Below are positions 23,523 to 34,000 of a DNA stretch of 39,335 nucleotides, one piece after another. Below the pieces are notes generated by a model, which did no database searches, was not told where the DNA came from, and saw only the letters and a program-made list of their open reading frames with translations. The DNA comes from a virus: positions 1 through 39,335 of IMG/VR virus record IMGVR_UViG_3300047326_000072; one strand, given 5' to 3'. Position 1 is the first letter of the stretch, and every line of letters starts with the position of its first letter. The translations under genes and the position numbers were made by a program.

Positions 23523-24856
23523 CGTTTTCCTTGGGGTTTGAATCCTAATGCACGAGCCGCATCCACAAATTCATCATCTGCAAGACTAACTTCATCTTCA
23601 ATCTGTTCGGCATCTCCGCCGAACATTGGCGACGGGGGCTTTTTAGTTGCAGGATTGATAGGCTTAATTGGCTTTTCTTTCTTGAATTGCAGCGTTTGGG
23701 CATTCAATTGTTGCGCAAACGACTGACGAACTTCGTCAATATTGGCGGCTTTGTTTCTAACCTTCTGCAAGGAAGTTTTTAGAGCTCCGAGAGCATTTGC
23801 AGCTGATATAAAGTCGTTAGCAATCAATCCCCAACGACCATGTATTGCCTCTCCTATCCATCCCACAAATTTCTCGATACCTGACGGATTTGAGTGTGCT
23901 TCTTGATAGTCTCTGCTGGTGAATTTATTGATGGCAACAATGAGATCTGGCACAAAACGATCGATTGCGGCGACAAAACGATTGGTTGTCTGGTAAACAG
24001 TATTTCCATGCTCTTTTGCAGTTTGATTTAGACTTGCCATATCGCTCGATGTATCCGGCATTTGCGGATTATCAAGTAAAAGCATTACTTGACCAAAACT
24101 CTTTAGTTCACTATCGAGAAGAGTGAGTTTGGTCTCAAGCTCATTGACATCTCTCTGAACGGTTGCATCAACATCACTCTCATACCAGGAGTTCTCCTTG
24201 AGAGCGTTGAGTTTTTCTATGCAGTGAGAGATATCGCTTGATATTCCGTGATTTGGGTCATCTGCGTGATTCCAGAGCCAAGTCGCAGCAAGAACACCAG
24301 CCGCAGCTAATATAAGCGGGAAGAGGGCGAATTTTGTTAGCTCAGGACTTTTTTTTTCCTCGGCGACAACCAGTTCAATGCAATGATCGGCAAGCTTTCT
24401 AAGCGACTCATTTCCACGAGCATCGAGATCATTTGCGACACGAATAAGCTCCATTAGAAGTTCTTCTTTCGCGTATCGATGTTGTGTGAGATTGCCATTT
24501 GGAGTCTTGTTCATTATCTGGTTGATAATGAAGTTCTGACGCTCATTCGGGTTTTCAATGAGACCATTCATTCGATCATAAGCTGGACCAATTATAACCG
24601 CGTTAGGATGAGCGTTCTCGAAAATGTTGTGCTCATAATTGACCGTGTTATCACACTTGACGCCATATAGAGCCTCAATTGTTGAAATGTCATCACTTCC
24701 TGCACGAGGAGCTGGGGACTTCTTGTAGCGTTTCATAGCGGGCGAATCTTTTCTTTCTTCGGCAGCTTTTTTTACCAGCTCTTCATCGGAAGAGACAAGT
24801 CCGCTTTCTATCGCGATTTTCTCGTAAGCATCAAAGATTTCACTATGGCGTGGCAT
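23519..24856 (-). CDS. Putative internal virion protein with a membrane-like segment
   Basis: 445 residues with SD AGGAT before ATG 24856. It has a charged N-terminus (IFDAYEKIAIESGLVSSDEELVKKA), one strong hydrophobic stretch FALFPLILAAAGVLAATWLW (~residues 176-195), then a long coiled-coil-like helical part (IEKLNALKENSW, then DVNELETKLTLLDSELKSFG) and a Lys/Pro-rich C-terminus. The N-terminus resembles the layout of the 494-residue gene at 27267-28751 (short helix, 'GLV/GWLK..', then KA). I infer a family of internal or ejected proteins, packaged in the head and perhaps trimmed by the maturation protease; no direct proof. Confidence 0.65.
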   Translation of the reverse strand: MPRHSEIFDAYEKIAIESGLVSSDEELVKKAAEERKDSPAMKRYKKSPAPRAGSDDISTIEALYGVKCDNTVNYEHNIFENAHPNAVIIGPAYDRMNGLIENPNERQNFIINQIMNKTPNGNLTQHRYAKEELLMELIRVANDLDARGNESLRKLADHCIELVVAEEKKSPELTKFALFPLILAAAGVLAATWLWNHADDPNHGISSDISHCIEKLNALKENSWYESDVDATVQRDVNELETKLTLLDSELKSFGQVMLLLDNPQMPDTSSDMASLNQTAKEHGNTVYQTTNRFVAAIDRFVPDLIVAINKFTSRDYQEAHSNPSGIEKFVGWIGEAIHGRWGLIANDFISAANALGALKTSLQKVRNKAANIDEVRQSFAQQLNAQTLQFKKEKPIKPINPATKKPPSPMFGGDAEQIEDEVSLADDEFVDAARALGFKPQGKR

Positions 24857-24885
24857 ATGGTTTATCCTGCGTATATGCGAGTTTA

Positions 24886-25974
24886 TTATGCGGAGTATAG
24901 ATTGGGGTTTTGATTAAGAAACGCGCCCACAATTTGATTGATGATATCGAGCTTGGAAATGAATGGTTTTGGGAACGCGATAATACCAGAGCCGCTTGAT
25001 ACTGCATTTCGCTTGTTGAAAAGCTGAATGATATTGCGCATTACGGTTGAATTCATTATAGCTGATTGATGTTGCTTGAGATCTGGATATACTTCTTCAA
25101 TCCAACCCATAATCATCTGTGGGACTTCATCTACATCACCAGACTCAATCCATACATTCTGAATTCCATTGGCATGAGTTTGAGTAAGATCTGGGGATAT
25201 TGATTTAGCTCGAATCATATTCATAACTTGTTCTGCTTGTGGCGATATGGATGTTTCAGAGAAGCTATTATCTGATTCTGTTGGAGAGGAGCTGTCGCCA
25301 ACGAGAGATTTGGTGGCTCCCGCTGCTGCGGCGAATCCAAGCGCGATCAATGCCGAGGTAATCAGCCAAGATACCATCTTGATAAACAAGCGAGCAAGCT
25401 TGCCCTTGAATAGACTCATAATACCGGCGGTTTTCAGTATTGAGGAAATCGGAAGTTTACTGATCGCGAAAGACTTGACATCCTGCGCGTCTTGAACATC
25501 AGCGAGAAAATTAGGAGCCTGGAGTGCAAGCGCTGGAAGTTTGCTCATATCAGCTTCACCATTGAAATGCTGCTGAGCGGCATTAGTTGTAGCTGATTTT
25601 ACTTTCGAGTAGATCTCATCTTGAGACACACCGCCTTTATGCTCAACGAGAGATTGGATTAGTTCTTTTAGATCTTGACGAATTGTCGAGAAAAATCCCA
25701 CGAAGTCAAAACCAAGAACCTCTGCCACTTCGTAAATGAAGGCGATCCAACCGAATCCACTCGCGGCAAGCATTCCGGGGGCAATGAAAGCGAGGATGCT
25801 ATCGACGGGATCATCGGGATGATACATTTTCAAGACATAGTCTTTGATTCCAGAGGCAATATTAGACATTGTGCCGCTTGTCTGAGCGGTCTTCGCAATC
25901 TCGCCGTGCGAAAGCAATGCTATGATTGAACTGTCGCGAAGAAACTCAAGTCGTGTTCTGGTATGCGATGACAC
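24886..25974 (-). CDS. Putative internal virion protein with two membrane-like segments
   Basis: Start taken as GTG 25974 (VSSHTRTRLEF), with GGGGG eight bases before and the previous stop at 25979; the frame extends to 26037 but overlaps the upstream gene without SD. About 363 residues. Hydrophobic segments: ILAFIAPGMLAASGFGWIAF (N-terminal third) and a second around WLITSALIALGFAAAAGA. The rest is helical with Ser/Gln-rich linkers. Along with its neighbours it may be an ejected or inner-head protein that reaches the host membrane during infection; this is inference from layout. Confidence 0.6.
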   Translation of the reverse strand: MSSHTRTRLEFLRDSSIIALLSHGEIAKTAQTSGTMSNIASGIKDYVLKMYHPDDPVDSILAFIAPGMLAASGFGWIAFIYEVAEVLGFDFVGFFSTIRQDLKELIQSLVEHKGGVSQDEIYSKVKSATTNAAQQHFNGEADMSKLPALALQAPNFLADVQDAQDVKSFAISKLPISSILKTAGIMSLFKGKLARLFIKMVSWLITSALIALGFAAAAGATKSLVGDSSSPTESDNSFSETSISPQAEQVMNMIRAKSISPDLTQTHANGIQNVWIESGDVDEVPQMIMGWIEEVYPDLKQHQSAIMNSTVMRNIIQLFNKRNAVSSGSGIIAFPKPFISKLDIINQIVGAFLNQNPNLYSA

Positions 25975-25978
25975 TTGT

Positions 25979-27259
25979 TCACGCCCCCGGTCGTAAGCGT
26001 TCAATATAGGAACGAATATTATAGGCTGCGCGAACAAGATTCGTGCCCATATTGGCTTGAGCTTGAATCATATCAGTCCCAATAATTCCCGCGAATGTTG
26101 GGACATTTTGAAACTGCCTGAGAGTTTCAACAACCGAATTGCAGAGAAGAATTGTGCGACTCAGAATAGTTTCTGATGATGACTTCTTTGCGTTGAAGTC
26201 ATTTCCTACCGCGACACCTTGAAAGAAGTTCTGATAGCCTTCACTTGAATCACTATCGATTGTAAATATGAGCTTTCCACCCAATGCTTGTTTGAGCGAC
26301 TCTTCTTGAGATTCAATTTGAGTGATGTATTGAAGTAGCGCATTTCCCAATGTAGCAAAGTCATTTCCACCAAGACTTCTCACTTGTGGATCGGATACAA
26401 TCGTGCTAACGGCAACAATGAAGTTCTTTATTCTGTCCATATTGATCTGATTTGTGTTGAGATCAAACGGCATCGGGAAACCGTTTCGATACATATTCTG
26501 GACTCGAGCGGCGCTTTTAGCTTCGTTGCTTACCGGGATCGCATTAGCAGATGGTGCCGTGGATCCATCTTGTTCAGTCTTGGGAGAAGACGGTGCCGCA
26601 TCACCAATTCTCGCATCTCGAATGCTTGGAATTTCACTTTCTTGCTTTGCTTTCTCCAGAATACTCTTGAGATCATCGACAATCATCTGCATATTGGTTT
26701 CGATAACACCACGAATCTCACGAGCTGAATCTACAACTGGTCCGTGAGAACTAATATCCTGCCAACGAGCATCATTGGCATTGTGTTCTTGTAGGAAAGT
26801 CATAATACCATCGTATTTGGCTTTGCGATTCTGATCGAGATACTTTGAAGTATCGATGGCTTTCACGATATTGAATATTGCATTGAGTGCGGCTTGTGTT
26901 CTCGGTCCCCAGAGACCATCAGCGTATCCTGCTGGCATACTATGGACATTCTTCGAGATATTACGGATCAATGACACCGTATTGGGATCAATTCCCAGAA
27001 GCTTTGCATTATCTGGATTATGAGTATCGCTCTTGGTTTTTGGAGTGCTAACATCAAAGATTGTGGTGAGATTAGCAAGAGCGTTTCCCAGCATAATCAT
27101 TGCTTCTTGCATATTGCGGACTTCTACTGCGTAGGCATGGCTTGTGTGCTGACCACCACGACCTTGTGGCGCTATTTGGGGAGTTTTAGTGGGACTTTGT
27201 GTTGCGGGCGCTGTAGTAGCGGGAGAAGTGTCATCTAACGGGGGAGGATTGAATGGCAT
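25979..27259 (-). CDS. Putative virion protein with peptidoglycan-binding-like motif
   Basis: 426 residues. The N-terminus is Pro/Thr-rich and disordered (~1-40). Residues ~105-135 hold GYADGLWGPRTQAALNAIFN, which matches the 'DG..G..T..Al' core of PG-binding-1 domains. After a Ser/Pro linker (~235-265) there is a helical C-terminal domain (NMDRIKNFIVAVSTIVSDPQ, then LLQYITQIESQEESLKQALG). The gene reads from ATG 27259 with GAGGT upstream and ends just before the GTG of the next gene. Cell-wall contact during entry is possible; the motif alone does not prove it. Confidence 0.65.
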   Translation of the reverse strand: MPFNPPPLDDTSPATTAPATQSPTKTPQIAPQGRGGQHTSHAYAVEVRNMQEAMIMLGNALANLTTIFDVSTPKTKSDTHNPDNAKLLGIDPNTVSLIRNISKNVHSMPAGYADGLWGPRTQAALNAIFNIVKAIDTSKYLDQNRKAKYDGIMTFLQEHNANDARWQDISSHGPVVDSAREIRGVIETNMQMIVDDLKSILEKAKQESEIPSIRDARIGDAAPSSPKTEQDGSTAPSANAIPVSNEAKSAARVQNMYRNGFPMPFDLNTNQINMDRIKNFIVAVSTIVSDPQVRSLGGNDFATLGNALLQYITQIESQEESLKQALGGKLIFTIDSDSSEGYQNFFQGVAVGNDFNAKKSSSETILSRTILLCNSVVETLRQFQNVPTFAGIIGTDMIQAQANMGTNLVRAAYNIRSYIERLRPGA

Positions 27260-27266
27260 TGAATGA

Positions 27267-28751
27267 TTACCTCACCTTAGCGGAAAACTGTTTCAGGTAT
27301 CCATTTAGAGTCGTAAGCTCTTTTTCGAACCGGTCGTGCATCCGGGCTTTGATTCCGGGAGCTTCTCCATTGAATTCATTTAGAAGTGATGTCGCCTCTT
27401 CTTTGCTATCATTGAGCCATTTGAGGAGAGTATCTTTATTGCGTGCATTGGAAGCATTCACTTTGGTAATTAGAGAGTCTATTATCGCAATAGAGGCGCG
27501 CATTTCTTTCACAAGCTGTTCAGCTGATGCGTTTTCCGAGGAAGAAGAGTTGTTGTCGAGAGCCTTACGGATGACATTGGCAACCGATACAAGTCCTGGA
27601 AGAGTTTTTGTGGTGATGACTTTCGAGAGATTTGCTGCGGCAAGTTCAACATCACGAAATTGAGCGGATTTTGTTTTCCAGAGGATTAGATCCAATGATG
27701 TGCCGCCTTTGAGGATATCCTTCATATATTCGCGGATCTTATCCGCTGCTGGACTTATTCCGAGTATGTTTTTTGAGGGATTTCCAATAACAAGATCGTA
27801 TAAATGCTCTAATCCTTGCAGTCCTTCCGATGAAGGATGAGATCTAAATGATGAAACTTGATTTGCCAGAGAATTATACTCTTTGATACCACTTTCAATA
27901 TCACCAATGTATGATGAGATGTTATTGTACTCATCCTCGTATTTCTTGATATCATCGGCTTCCGAAAGAAGGTTTTTGACTGCGTCAGTGAGTTCTTCCG
28001 CGTAAAACTTGTTCTCAAATAGCTCATTTCCAATGAGCCCTCCGACTATTGCTCCAGCTGCGATTGCTGCTACTTCGCCAGCGGTCATCGCAAGGAACTT
28101 CGCCGCCAATCCTCCAAAAATCCCCTCACCTCCTGCAACCGTGGCCGGATTGATTGGTTCTAATGGAGCTGTTTCAATTGGCTTTTGAAGGAAGTCAGCC
28201 CATCCTTTTGGGAATTCAACATTGCGAGCACCTCCTATTGGAGCCTCTTGTCCGAGAGCCAATTTTACCTGCGCTATGATATGGTCAGCAGAGAACTTTT
28301 TTGTTGGAACCACTTGTGTTCCGGCATATTTCCCTGTGGGCTGCTTTTGAATCATATCGACAATTTTTTTGTGCTTCGTTGTAAGTCCTTCAATCATTCC
28401 CTCAGGATTATCGGTTAGGACTGGATCGCCTTCGGGATGTGCTTCCTCCAAGAAACTTTCGCCTGTTTCTTTGAATGCCTTGTATAGATTTGTCTTGGCG
28501 ACCTTGTAGTTGACAAAGCGCTCTTCGAGATTGGTCGCGTAGGAAACGAGGGATTCAGCTCTGAGGAGAGAGGCGAGTCGAAGGAGGTTCGCATCGAGAT
28601 CATCGTTGGGAATATCAGAATTCTCTTGGGATGCTTGCTTGGTTAGCGGAGGCGTGGGCTCCTCTTTGAGCCAGCCTTTTTGATGAGCCACAATTTCGAG
28701 TTCTCGCATAACAACGGAATCGGACAATTTTATGTGGCGGAAATGGGTCAT
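27267..28751 (-). CDS. Putative internal virion protein, 494 residues
   Basis: Start set at ATG 28751 (MTHFRHIKLSD), with AGGA nine bases upstream; an ATG at 28769 has no SD. N-terminal short helices with GWLKEEPTPPLTKQA, then a helical domain. Gly/Ala-rich hydrophobic stretches LAAKFLAMTAGEVAAIAAG and AIVGGLIGNELF lie around residue 245. Long coiled-coil helices follow (LLSEADDIKKYEDEYNNISS). It shares the layout of the 445-residue protein at 23519-24856. No enzyme motif. The place between scaffold genes and MCP suggests a head-internal protein. Confidence 0.65.
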   Translation of the reverse strand: MTHFRHIKLSDSVVMRELEIVAHQKGWLKEEPTPPLTKQASQENSDIPNDDLDANLLRLASLLRAESLVSYATNLEERFVNYKVAKTNLYKAFKETGESFLEEAHPEGDPVLTDNPEGMIEGLTTKHKKIVDMIQKQPTGKYAGTQVVPTKKFSADHIIAQVKLALGQEAPIGGARNVEFPKGWADFLQKPIETAPLEPINPATVAGGEGIFGGLAAKFLAMTAGEVAAIAAGAIVGGLIGNELFENKFYAEELTDAVKNLLSEADDIKKYEDEYNNISSYIGDIESGIKEYNSLANQVSSFRSHPSSEGLQGLEHLYDLVIGNPSKNILGISPAADKIREYMKDILKGGTSLDLILWKTKSAQFRDVELAAANLSKVITTKTLPGLVSVANVIRKALDNNSSSSENASAEQLVKEMRASIAIIDSLITKVNASNARNKDTLLKWLNDSKEEATSLLNEFNGEAPGIKARMHDRFEKELTTLNGYLKQFSAKVR

Positions 28752-28840
28752 AGTGGTGTATCCTGGCAAAATGAGGAGTATATGAATATACGGAATTATG
28801 GAGATGGTTTTGTGGATCTGAGTTCTTCTGATTGATTATA

Positions 28841-29533
28841 TCAGAGCCACAAGAATTCCATGGTGCTTGTGATAGCATTTGGTGGACCAGTCACGATTGC
28901 AACGGCTGGATTCTGTGGTGTTGCTTGTCTTGTAGTTAGTAGTCCCAATTCGCTAACAAATAGATTAGCATTCAATGGATATATCTGGTTAGTCTCAAAC
29001 TTATCAGTAATAAACAAGCCACGAGATAGCCAGATCGTAGCCCGCCCTGATGCCGCCGTGCTATCATCTCCAGGAATATTACTGATCAAATATTGATATC
29101 GCACATTTGTCTTTATTGCGTTTGGTTTACGTGTTCCTAACAAATCATAGTTCAATGGTGTTCCAGCCGGAAACACAATGACCCCATTTCGAGGAATCAA
29201 TTGAACTGGAACTGGTATACTGATAAAGCTTGATGGCATCACATTTGGGTTTTCCAGCTCTACTTTTATATCTACTGGAGTCACTAATGTATTGCTTTCA
29301 TCTAACACACCAACTGCTGGAACACATATGGTTTCATCCCAAGATACCCCGGATAGTGCTTTTGTTTTTTGGTCATCTACCAAACCAATTACCGATAAAC
29401 CATTCGAAACAGTACACTGTACCATATTGTTGATTACTGTTAATCCCATCACCATTCCAGCTTCGAATTCAGCTGAAGGATCAACTGGCCAAGCGTAAGG
29501 AATCGAATTCATTACATGCACAAGTCTCAACAT
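28841..29533 (-). CDS. Putative virion structural protein
   Basis: 230 residues, beta-rich: AWPVDPSAEFEAGMVMGLTV, then VQCTVSNGLSVIGLVDDQKT, VPVQLIPRNGVIVFPAGTPL and RATIWLSRGLFITD. The first ~60 residues have the 'F.aG.v..l......v..s.g....Gl..d' pattern of capsid decoration or head beta-tulip domains. GAGGT precedes ATG 29533. It sits between the scaffold-like and internal-protein genes. A capsid surface or head-tail role is inferred. Confidence 0.62.
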   Translation of the reverse strand: MLRLVHVMNSIPYAWPVDPSAEFEAGMVMGLTVINNMVQCTVSNGLSVIGLVDDQKTKALSGVSWDETICVPAVGVLDESNTLVTPVDIKVELENPNVMPSSFISIPVPVQLIPRNGVIVFPAGTPLNYDLLGTRKPNAIKTNVRYQYLISNIPGDDSTAASGRATIWLSRGLFITDKFETNQIYPLNANLFVSELGLLTTRQATPQNPAVAIVTGPPNAITSTMEFLWL

Positions 29534-29671
29534 ATATTACCTCTAATCAGCTTATATATCCATCACAAAACTTTCTCTATCCATCTTTTCCCACTCACAA
29601 AATGCCAGAAAGGCCAGGAAACTTCTCTCCCAGCCTTCCCATCGCGCTACATTATTAGTTTCGCCCCTTAG

Positions 29672-30430
29672 CTACCGACCATTTCCCGGTCCAAAATACC
29701 TCATTGAACGACTCATATCGTGGCTCATTGGATGCGTTTCATATTCCCCACCCAAATCATCCTCGAAATCTTCTCCGCCAAACATCTCGTTATGAGCGTG
29801 CTCGGCATCGTCTAAATCGCTCATAATACGCGCCAAATCTGCCTCGTGCTCATCTTTTATGTGCTCAGCATCATCAGCCATTCCCATTTCCATATTGCCC
29901 ATATCACCCATTTCGCTGCACATAGCGCAATCGCAGCCTTCTTCGTGATCTTGGTCGTCTTTTACGCCTTCTGATACTACTACTTCTGCTGCTGCGAAAT
30001 TCATATCGTCAGCATTGAATATATCTCCATCATCGGCATTGAAAACCCAACCTTTATGCTCTAAATTTTCGATCATCTTTTTGCTATCCAGTCCTTTCGT
30101 GGCCGGATCGCTCTTCTTCCCAGATGGTTTCTTGCTCGACTTTGATTTGGACTTCGATGATGGTTTTGACTTAGATTTTGTCGAGGACTTGTTGCTTGGC
30201 TTTTTCTTTGCCTTGCCTTTTCTCGCCGCGAAAACTTCGAGCAATCGCGTCGCAATTTCAGCCTCAGCGTGCAGACCGCTCTCATCAAAAATCTCAGCCG
30301 CTCGATTTAGATATTCGATTGCACTTGCAACCTTATTGATAGGAGAAGAAACCTCCGCCTCAACGAAAGCACGAAGGTTTTTCTCCATCTCATCAGCCAA
30401 ATCAAACGATGTATCTTTGCGTGAAAACAT
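29672..30430 (-). CDS. Scaffold-like head protein with Lys/Ser-rich and acidic regions
   Basis: 252 residues with three parts: a helical N-terminus (~1-70), a Lys/Ser/Pro-rich low-complexity part (~72-115, repeated KSK/SSK units), and an acidic, Met/His-rich C-terminus with GCDCAMCSEMGDMGNMEMG. Strong charge separation and disorder fit a head-core scaffold or internal protein made near the protease. AGGAC precedes ATG 30430. It lies directly after the 200-residue gene, which has a similar Lys/Ser tail. The 138-base gap 29534-29671 downstream has no gene and no clear signal. Confidence 0.62.
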   Translation of the reverse strand: MFSRKDTSFDLADEMEKNLRAFVEAEVSSPINKVASAIEYLNRAAEIFDESGLHAEAEIATRLLEVFAARKGKAKKKPSNKSSTKSKSKPSSKSKSKSSKKPSGKKSDPATKGLDSKKMIENLEHKGWVFNADDGDIFNADDMNFAAAEVVVSEGVKDDQDHEEGCDCAMCSEMGDMGNMEMGMADDAEHIKDEHEADLARIMSDLDDAEHAHNEMFGGEDFEDDLGGEYETHPMSHDMSRSMRYFGPGNGR

Positions 30431-30438
30431 TACGGGTC

Positions 30439-31041
30439 CTATTTGCTGGATTTCGTTGCTGGCTTGCTTGATTTACTGGCTGGTTTTGAAGACTTGGATG
30501 GGGACTTTTTCGAGTCCTTTGAATCCTTGCTTTTTCCGCCTTTGCCACCCTTCATCTTGCGCATTTTTTCCATACGCTCTTTGATACCCATTTTTGGACT
30601 CTTCTTACTATCTTTAGAGTCTTTCTTGGCCTTTGCCTGAGCGATGAGAGAGCCCGCAAGAATTGCACTATCGGCCGCGAGCTTTTCAAAACCAGCGTCT
30701 TCAAGAGCTTCGCTGACTGCGAGCAAATCCCCAACGATATCCTCAACCGAAGCGCTCTTTGTAGGAGAATCTTCGTGGCAATGACACTTGCATTCACTAC
30801 CTTTTTCTTCACCACATTCGCAGCCAGAGCAATTTTCTTTTTCTGCTGCTGTTTTGTTGATGTCGAGGATTGTCTTCAACGATTCCTCTGTTTCACTGAC
30901 AAGCTTGTCCTCATCACTCACGCGATGAAAAGCAAGCTTTTCAATTACTGAAGCCTTAGAGAAGAGTTTCTTGTTTTCGTCGCTGTTTAGTGCGCGATCC
31001 ATTCCTGCTGCAATTTCGTTTGCGAAGTTATCGATTTTCAT
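30439..31041 (-). CDS. Scaffold-like head protein with Cys cluster and Lys/Ser tail
   Basis: 200 residues. A helical N-terminus (~1-65) is followed by a Cys/His cluster CSGCECGEEKGSECKCHCHE (~72-91) that could bind zinc, a helical region DIVGDLLAVSEALEDAGFEK, and a tail of repeated KDSK and KSSKPA units. The tail resembles the low-complexity part of the next gene, so the two may be duplicated relatives. AAGGAT stands before ATG 31041. Probably a scaffold or DNA/protein-binding internal protein removed or kept after maturation; inference. Confidence 0.6.
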   Translation of the reverse strand: MKIDNFANEIAAGMDRALNSDENKKLFSKASVIEKLAFHRVSDEDKLVSETEESLKTILDINKTAAEKENCSGCECGEEKGSECKCHCHEDSPTKSASVEDIVGDLLAVSEALEDAGFEKLAADSAILAGSLIAQAKAKKDSKDSKKSPKMGIKERMEKMRKMKGGKGGKSKDSKDSKKSPSKSSKPASKSSKPATKSSK

Positions 31042-31060
31042 CTGTGTTTATCCTTGAGAA

Positions 31061-34000
31061 TCAGTATTTACGATTCGCGAACGCGCGATCAAGCTCGCCC
31101 TGGAAGTCAAGCTCGCGAGCCTGAGACTGAACATCTCCAGCACCGATTAGACCAACCTGTGGCATAGAAGCCTGCTTTGTTAGAGCGAGAGGAGCGCGAT
31201 TTGCAACAATTCGCTTCACACTCTCAAATCCCTCGTCGTTCCACTTCATCACATCATCGACATGAGAAGCGATTGTGGCGCGGTCATCTGCGAGCATTCC
31301 ACGACGAACCATATCATATGATAGCTCATATGCGCGAGCGAGCTTGGTGCGGAATAGCTTGTTCTCTTCCGCGGCCTTAGCCTTCATTGTTTCGGTCGTG
31401 AGAAGTTTGCCGAATTCGCTTCCTTCTTTGCCAGCCTCACCCCAGTATTGACGCCAGTATTTGACGACTTCCGAGTCAAGACCTTGGGCAATGAGTGAAT
31501 CGAGATCTGCAACTGCCACCTTACCTTGAGTAATTAGAGTATCGAGGCGTTCTGCCGCGGTGCGAATCTTGGGTGGCATACGAGCCACTTCAAGCATACG
31601 CTTCTGCTGCTCAGGGAGAGTCTCGAAACGACCGAGATCATCCGAAGGCTTTGTGTCGAGGGTCTTCTGAAGGAACCCACCATCGGCGAGCTTATCAGCA
31701 TCTTCAACAACCGGAGCCATCTTGATGCTTTCAGCTGTTTCAAGCTTACCATCATCCATTTTGCCCGTTGCATCATTGGCAATCTTGGCGCGGTAGGCGC
31801 TTCGTCCAGCTTTAGTTGTGAGATCGAAACGCGCTGAAGCAGGAGCCACCTTTAGTTTCTGACCTGCTGGAAGAGTAGTAGGATCCACATCAACCATCAC
31901 ATCATTGACATCAGCCTCACCAAAATCTGGTGTTGCGCTCATATCTTCACCCTCGGGTGTTTCAAACTCATTATGTTCGTCATGTTCTGGCATCTCCATA
32001 TCCTCATGTTCGTGCATTGCGAGAGGATCGTGGCCATCGTGCTCGTGTTCGGCATCTGGGGCAATGTCCATCTCATCATCCTCCATACCAAAGTGATCGT
32101 TGGTATCCTCTGCATCATTCGAATCTGATTCGGTTTCAGCATCGGTGTCAGCCGCGTCGTTCATATCCGAAGAAGCTTCCATATCTTCCATGGCCTGCTC
32201 GGCGCGCTTGAGAAGTCCTGCGGTGCCTCGGGCATACTTGATATACGCGCGCATTAGAGCAAAACCATCGGCGATTGCACTCTTTGCATCTGTAAAAGCA
32301 TCCTCGACAACGGTTGCCGTATAATCCTTATCGGCAACTGAGCCTGAATCGAGGATTTGTGTGATGAGTCCGAGTTCCTCGCGGTGCTCATTGAGTTCAG
32401 CAAGAGACTTCTTCATTCCTGAAAGAAGTGCCTGATTTAGCTCAACACGCGTCTTGTGAAGGGGCAGAAGAGTAGCGGAAGCAGCCTTTGGTAGACTTCC
32501 GAGACCCTCTTCCATTTCTCCCATCTGGGATTGTTCACCAGTGAGCGCGCGAACGGCTTCGAGCAAATCGCTTGCGACATCACGATTCTTCTCGGCGAGT
32601 TTGTTGGCGGTTTCTTTTGGATCACCTTTGCCACCTTCGTCCTCAGCGGGAGCCTCGGCGGAAGCATCAGCGGGAGCGCCCGCTGGAACGGGATTGGCTC
32701 CCGAGGCGTCTGGAGGGGCTCCTGGAAGCGCGCCGGGGCCTGCTACGGCCTGACTCTGCTTGTAGAGACTTGCAGCCTTTGAAAGACCGACAGAGCGAAT
32801 CTTTTCGAGCATCTTCTGACCGAAGTCTTTTGTTGCAATGACATCATAGAGAGCAAGAGCGCGATTGCCGGAGAGTTCATCAACCGATGCGGTGAAAACA
32901 AGTCGGTCGCCTGATTCATCCTTGGCGTAAACATGCCAGCCGGATGCACCAATGTTTTCGGTTCCATCGGTGTTTGCGGTGCGAACAAAGCGAGCCTTTA
33001 GAGAGGCGCGATTGAGCATTTCCTTGCGCTTGAGTTCGTCTTTTTCTGCGACTGAAGCAGGGGATGGGTGAAGACCATCCACATCACCAACATCAGGAAA
33101 AGGAAACTGTCCTACCATTATTTTGTCTTCTTTAGCACGGAGCTGCTCGTTGAGTGGATCGACCGGATACTGTTTTTTGCCTGGTGTGGGCTCGTTTCCT
33201 TCGCCACCACCAAGCCAATAAGCCTTTTTCTGCTCAAGAACATCTTTGGCCTGCTTGAGAGCAGCATTACGACGCATCTGGCGCTCTTCGACTTCGGCGC
33301 GGGAGAGCATTTCTTTGCGCTTAAGCTCGTCTTTTTCATCAACAGACTCTGGGGATGGATGTAGACCATCGACTGCTCCTACATCAGGAAAAGACTTTTG
33401 CCCCACCATTTGTTTGTCTTCCATACGGGCTTTTTCATTCAGTGGATCGACGGGATACTTTCGTTTCCCCGGAGTAGGCTCATTACCCTCTCCACCACCG
33501 AGCCAGTATGCAGTCTTTGTGTTGTTTTTATCCGTTGCCATATTCATTTCCTCGTTTTTTGATTGAAGGGTCTTTTCTATTCCTGAAAGTTTGTCTTCGA
33601 AGCTGGCACGAAGTGCTTTTAGCTCCTGGACTAATGCCTGATTATTATATGCCAAGCGATCTGGGATATTTAGCTGTGTAGTATTTGGGTCTAATTCATC
33701 TGATGGTGGATTGGCATCGCCCGCTATTCCGTAGGGAGCTGTGTCAGATAGATTATTACTGTCTGAGTCTGTATTCTCCATCGATTCTTTGAGTTCGAGG
33801 AATTTTGACGCGATTTGTTTGAGATCGTGTTCGAGTTCGGCGAGCTTTGTGGTATTAGAGGTTTGTGCGAGTTCTGCTGATTTAGAATCGAGTTCTGAAT
33901 GGAGTTGTTGCGCGGCGGCGAAGACTGTTCGTATCTTTGCGCCTATCTCAGCTCCTTTAAGGACCAGAGACACCTCGAGTGGATTTAACCCTACATTTAT

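Noticed and set aside
30073-30288. Protein-like repeats on both strands in the Lys/Ser region as a CRISPR-like array
   Set aside because: The repeats are irregular codon repeats of a low-complexity protein, with no constant spacer length or conserved repeat unit.
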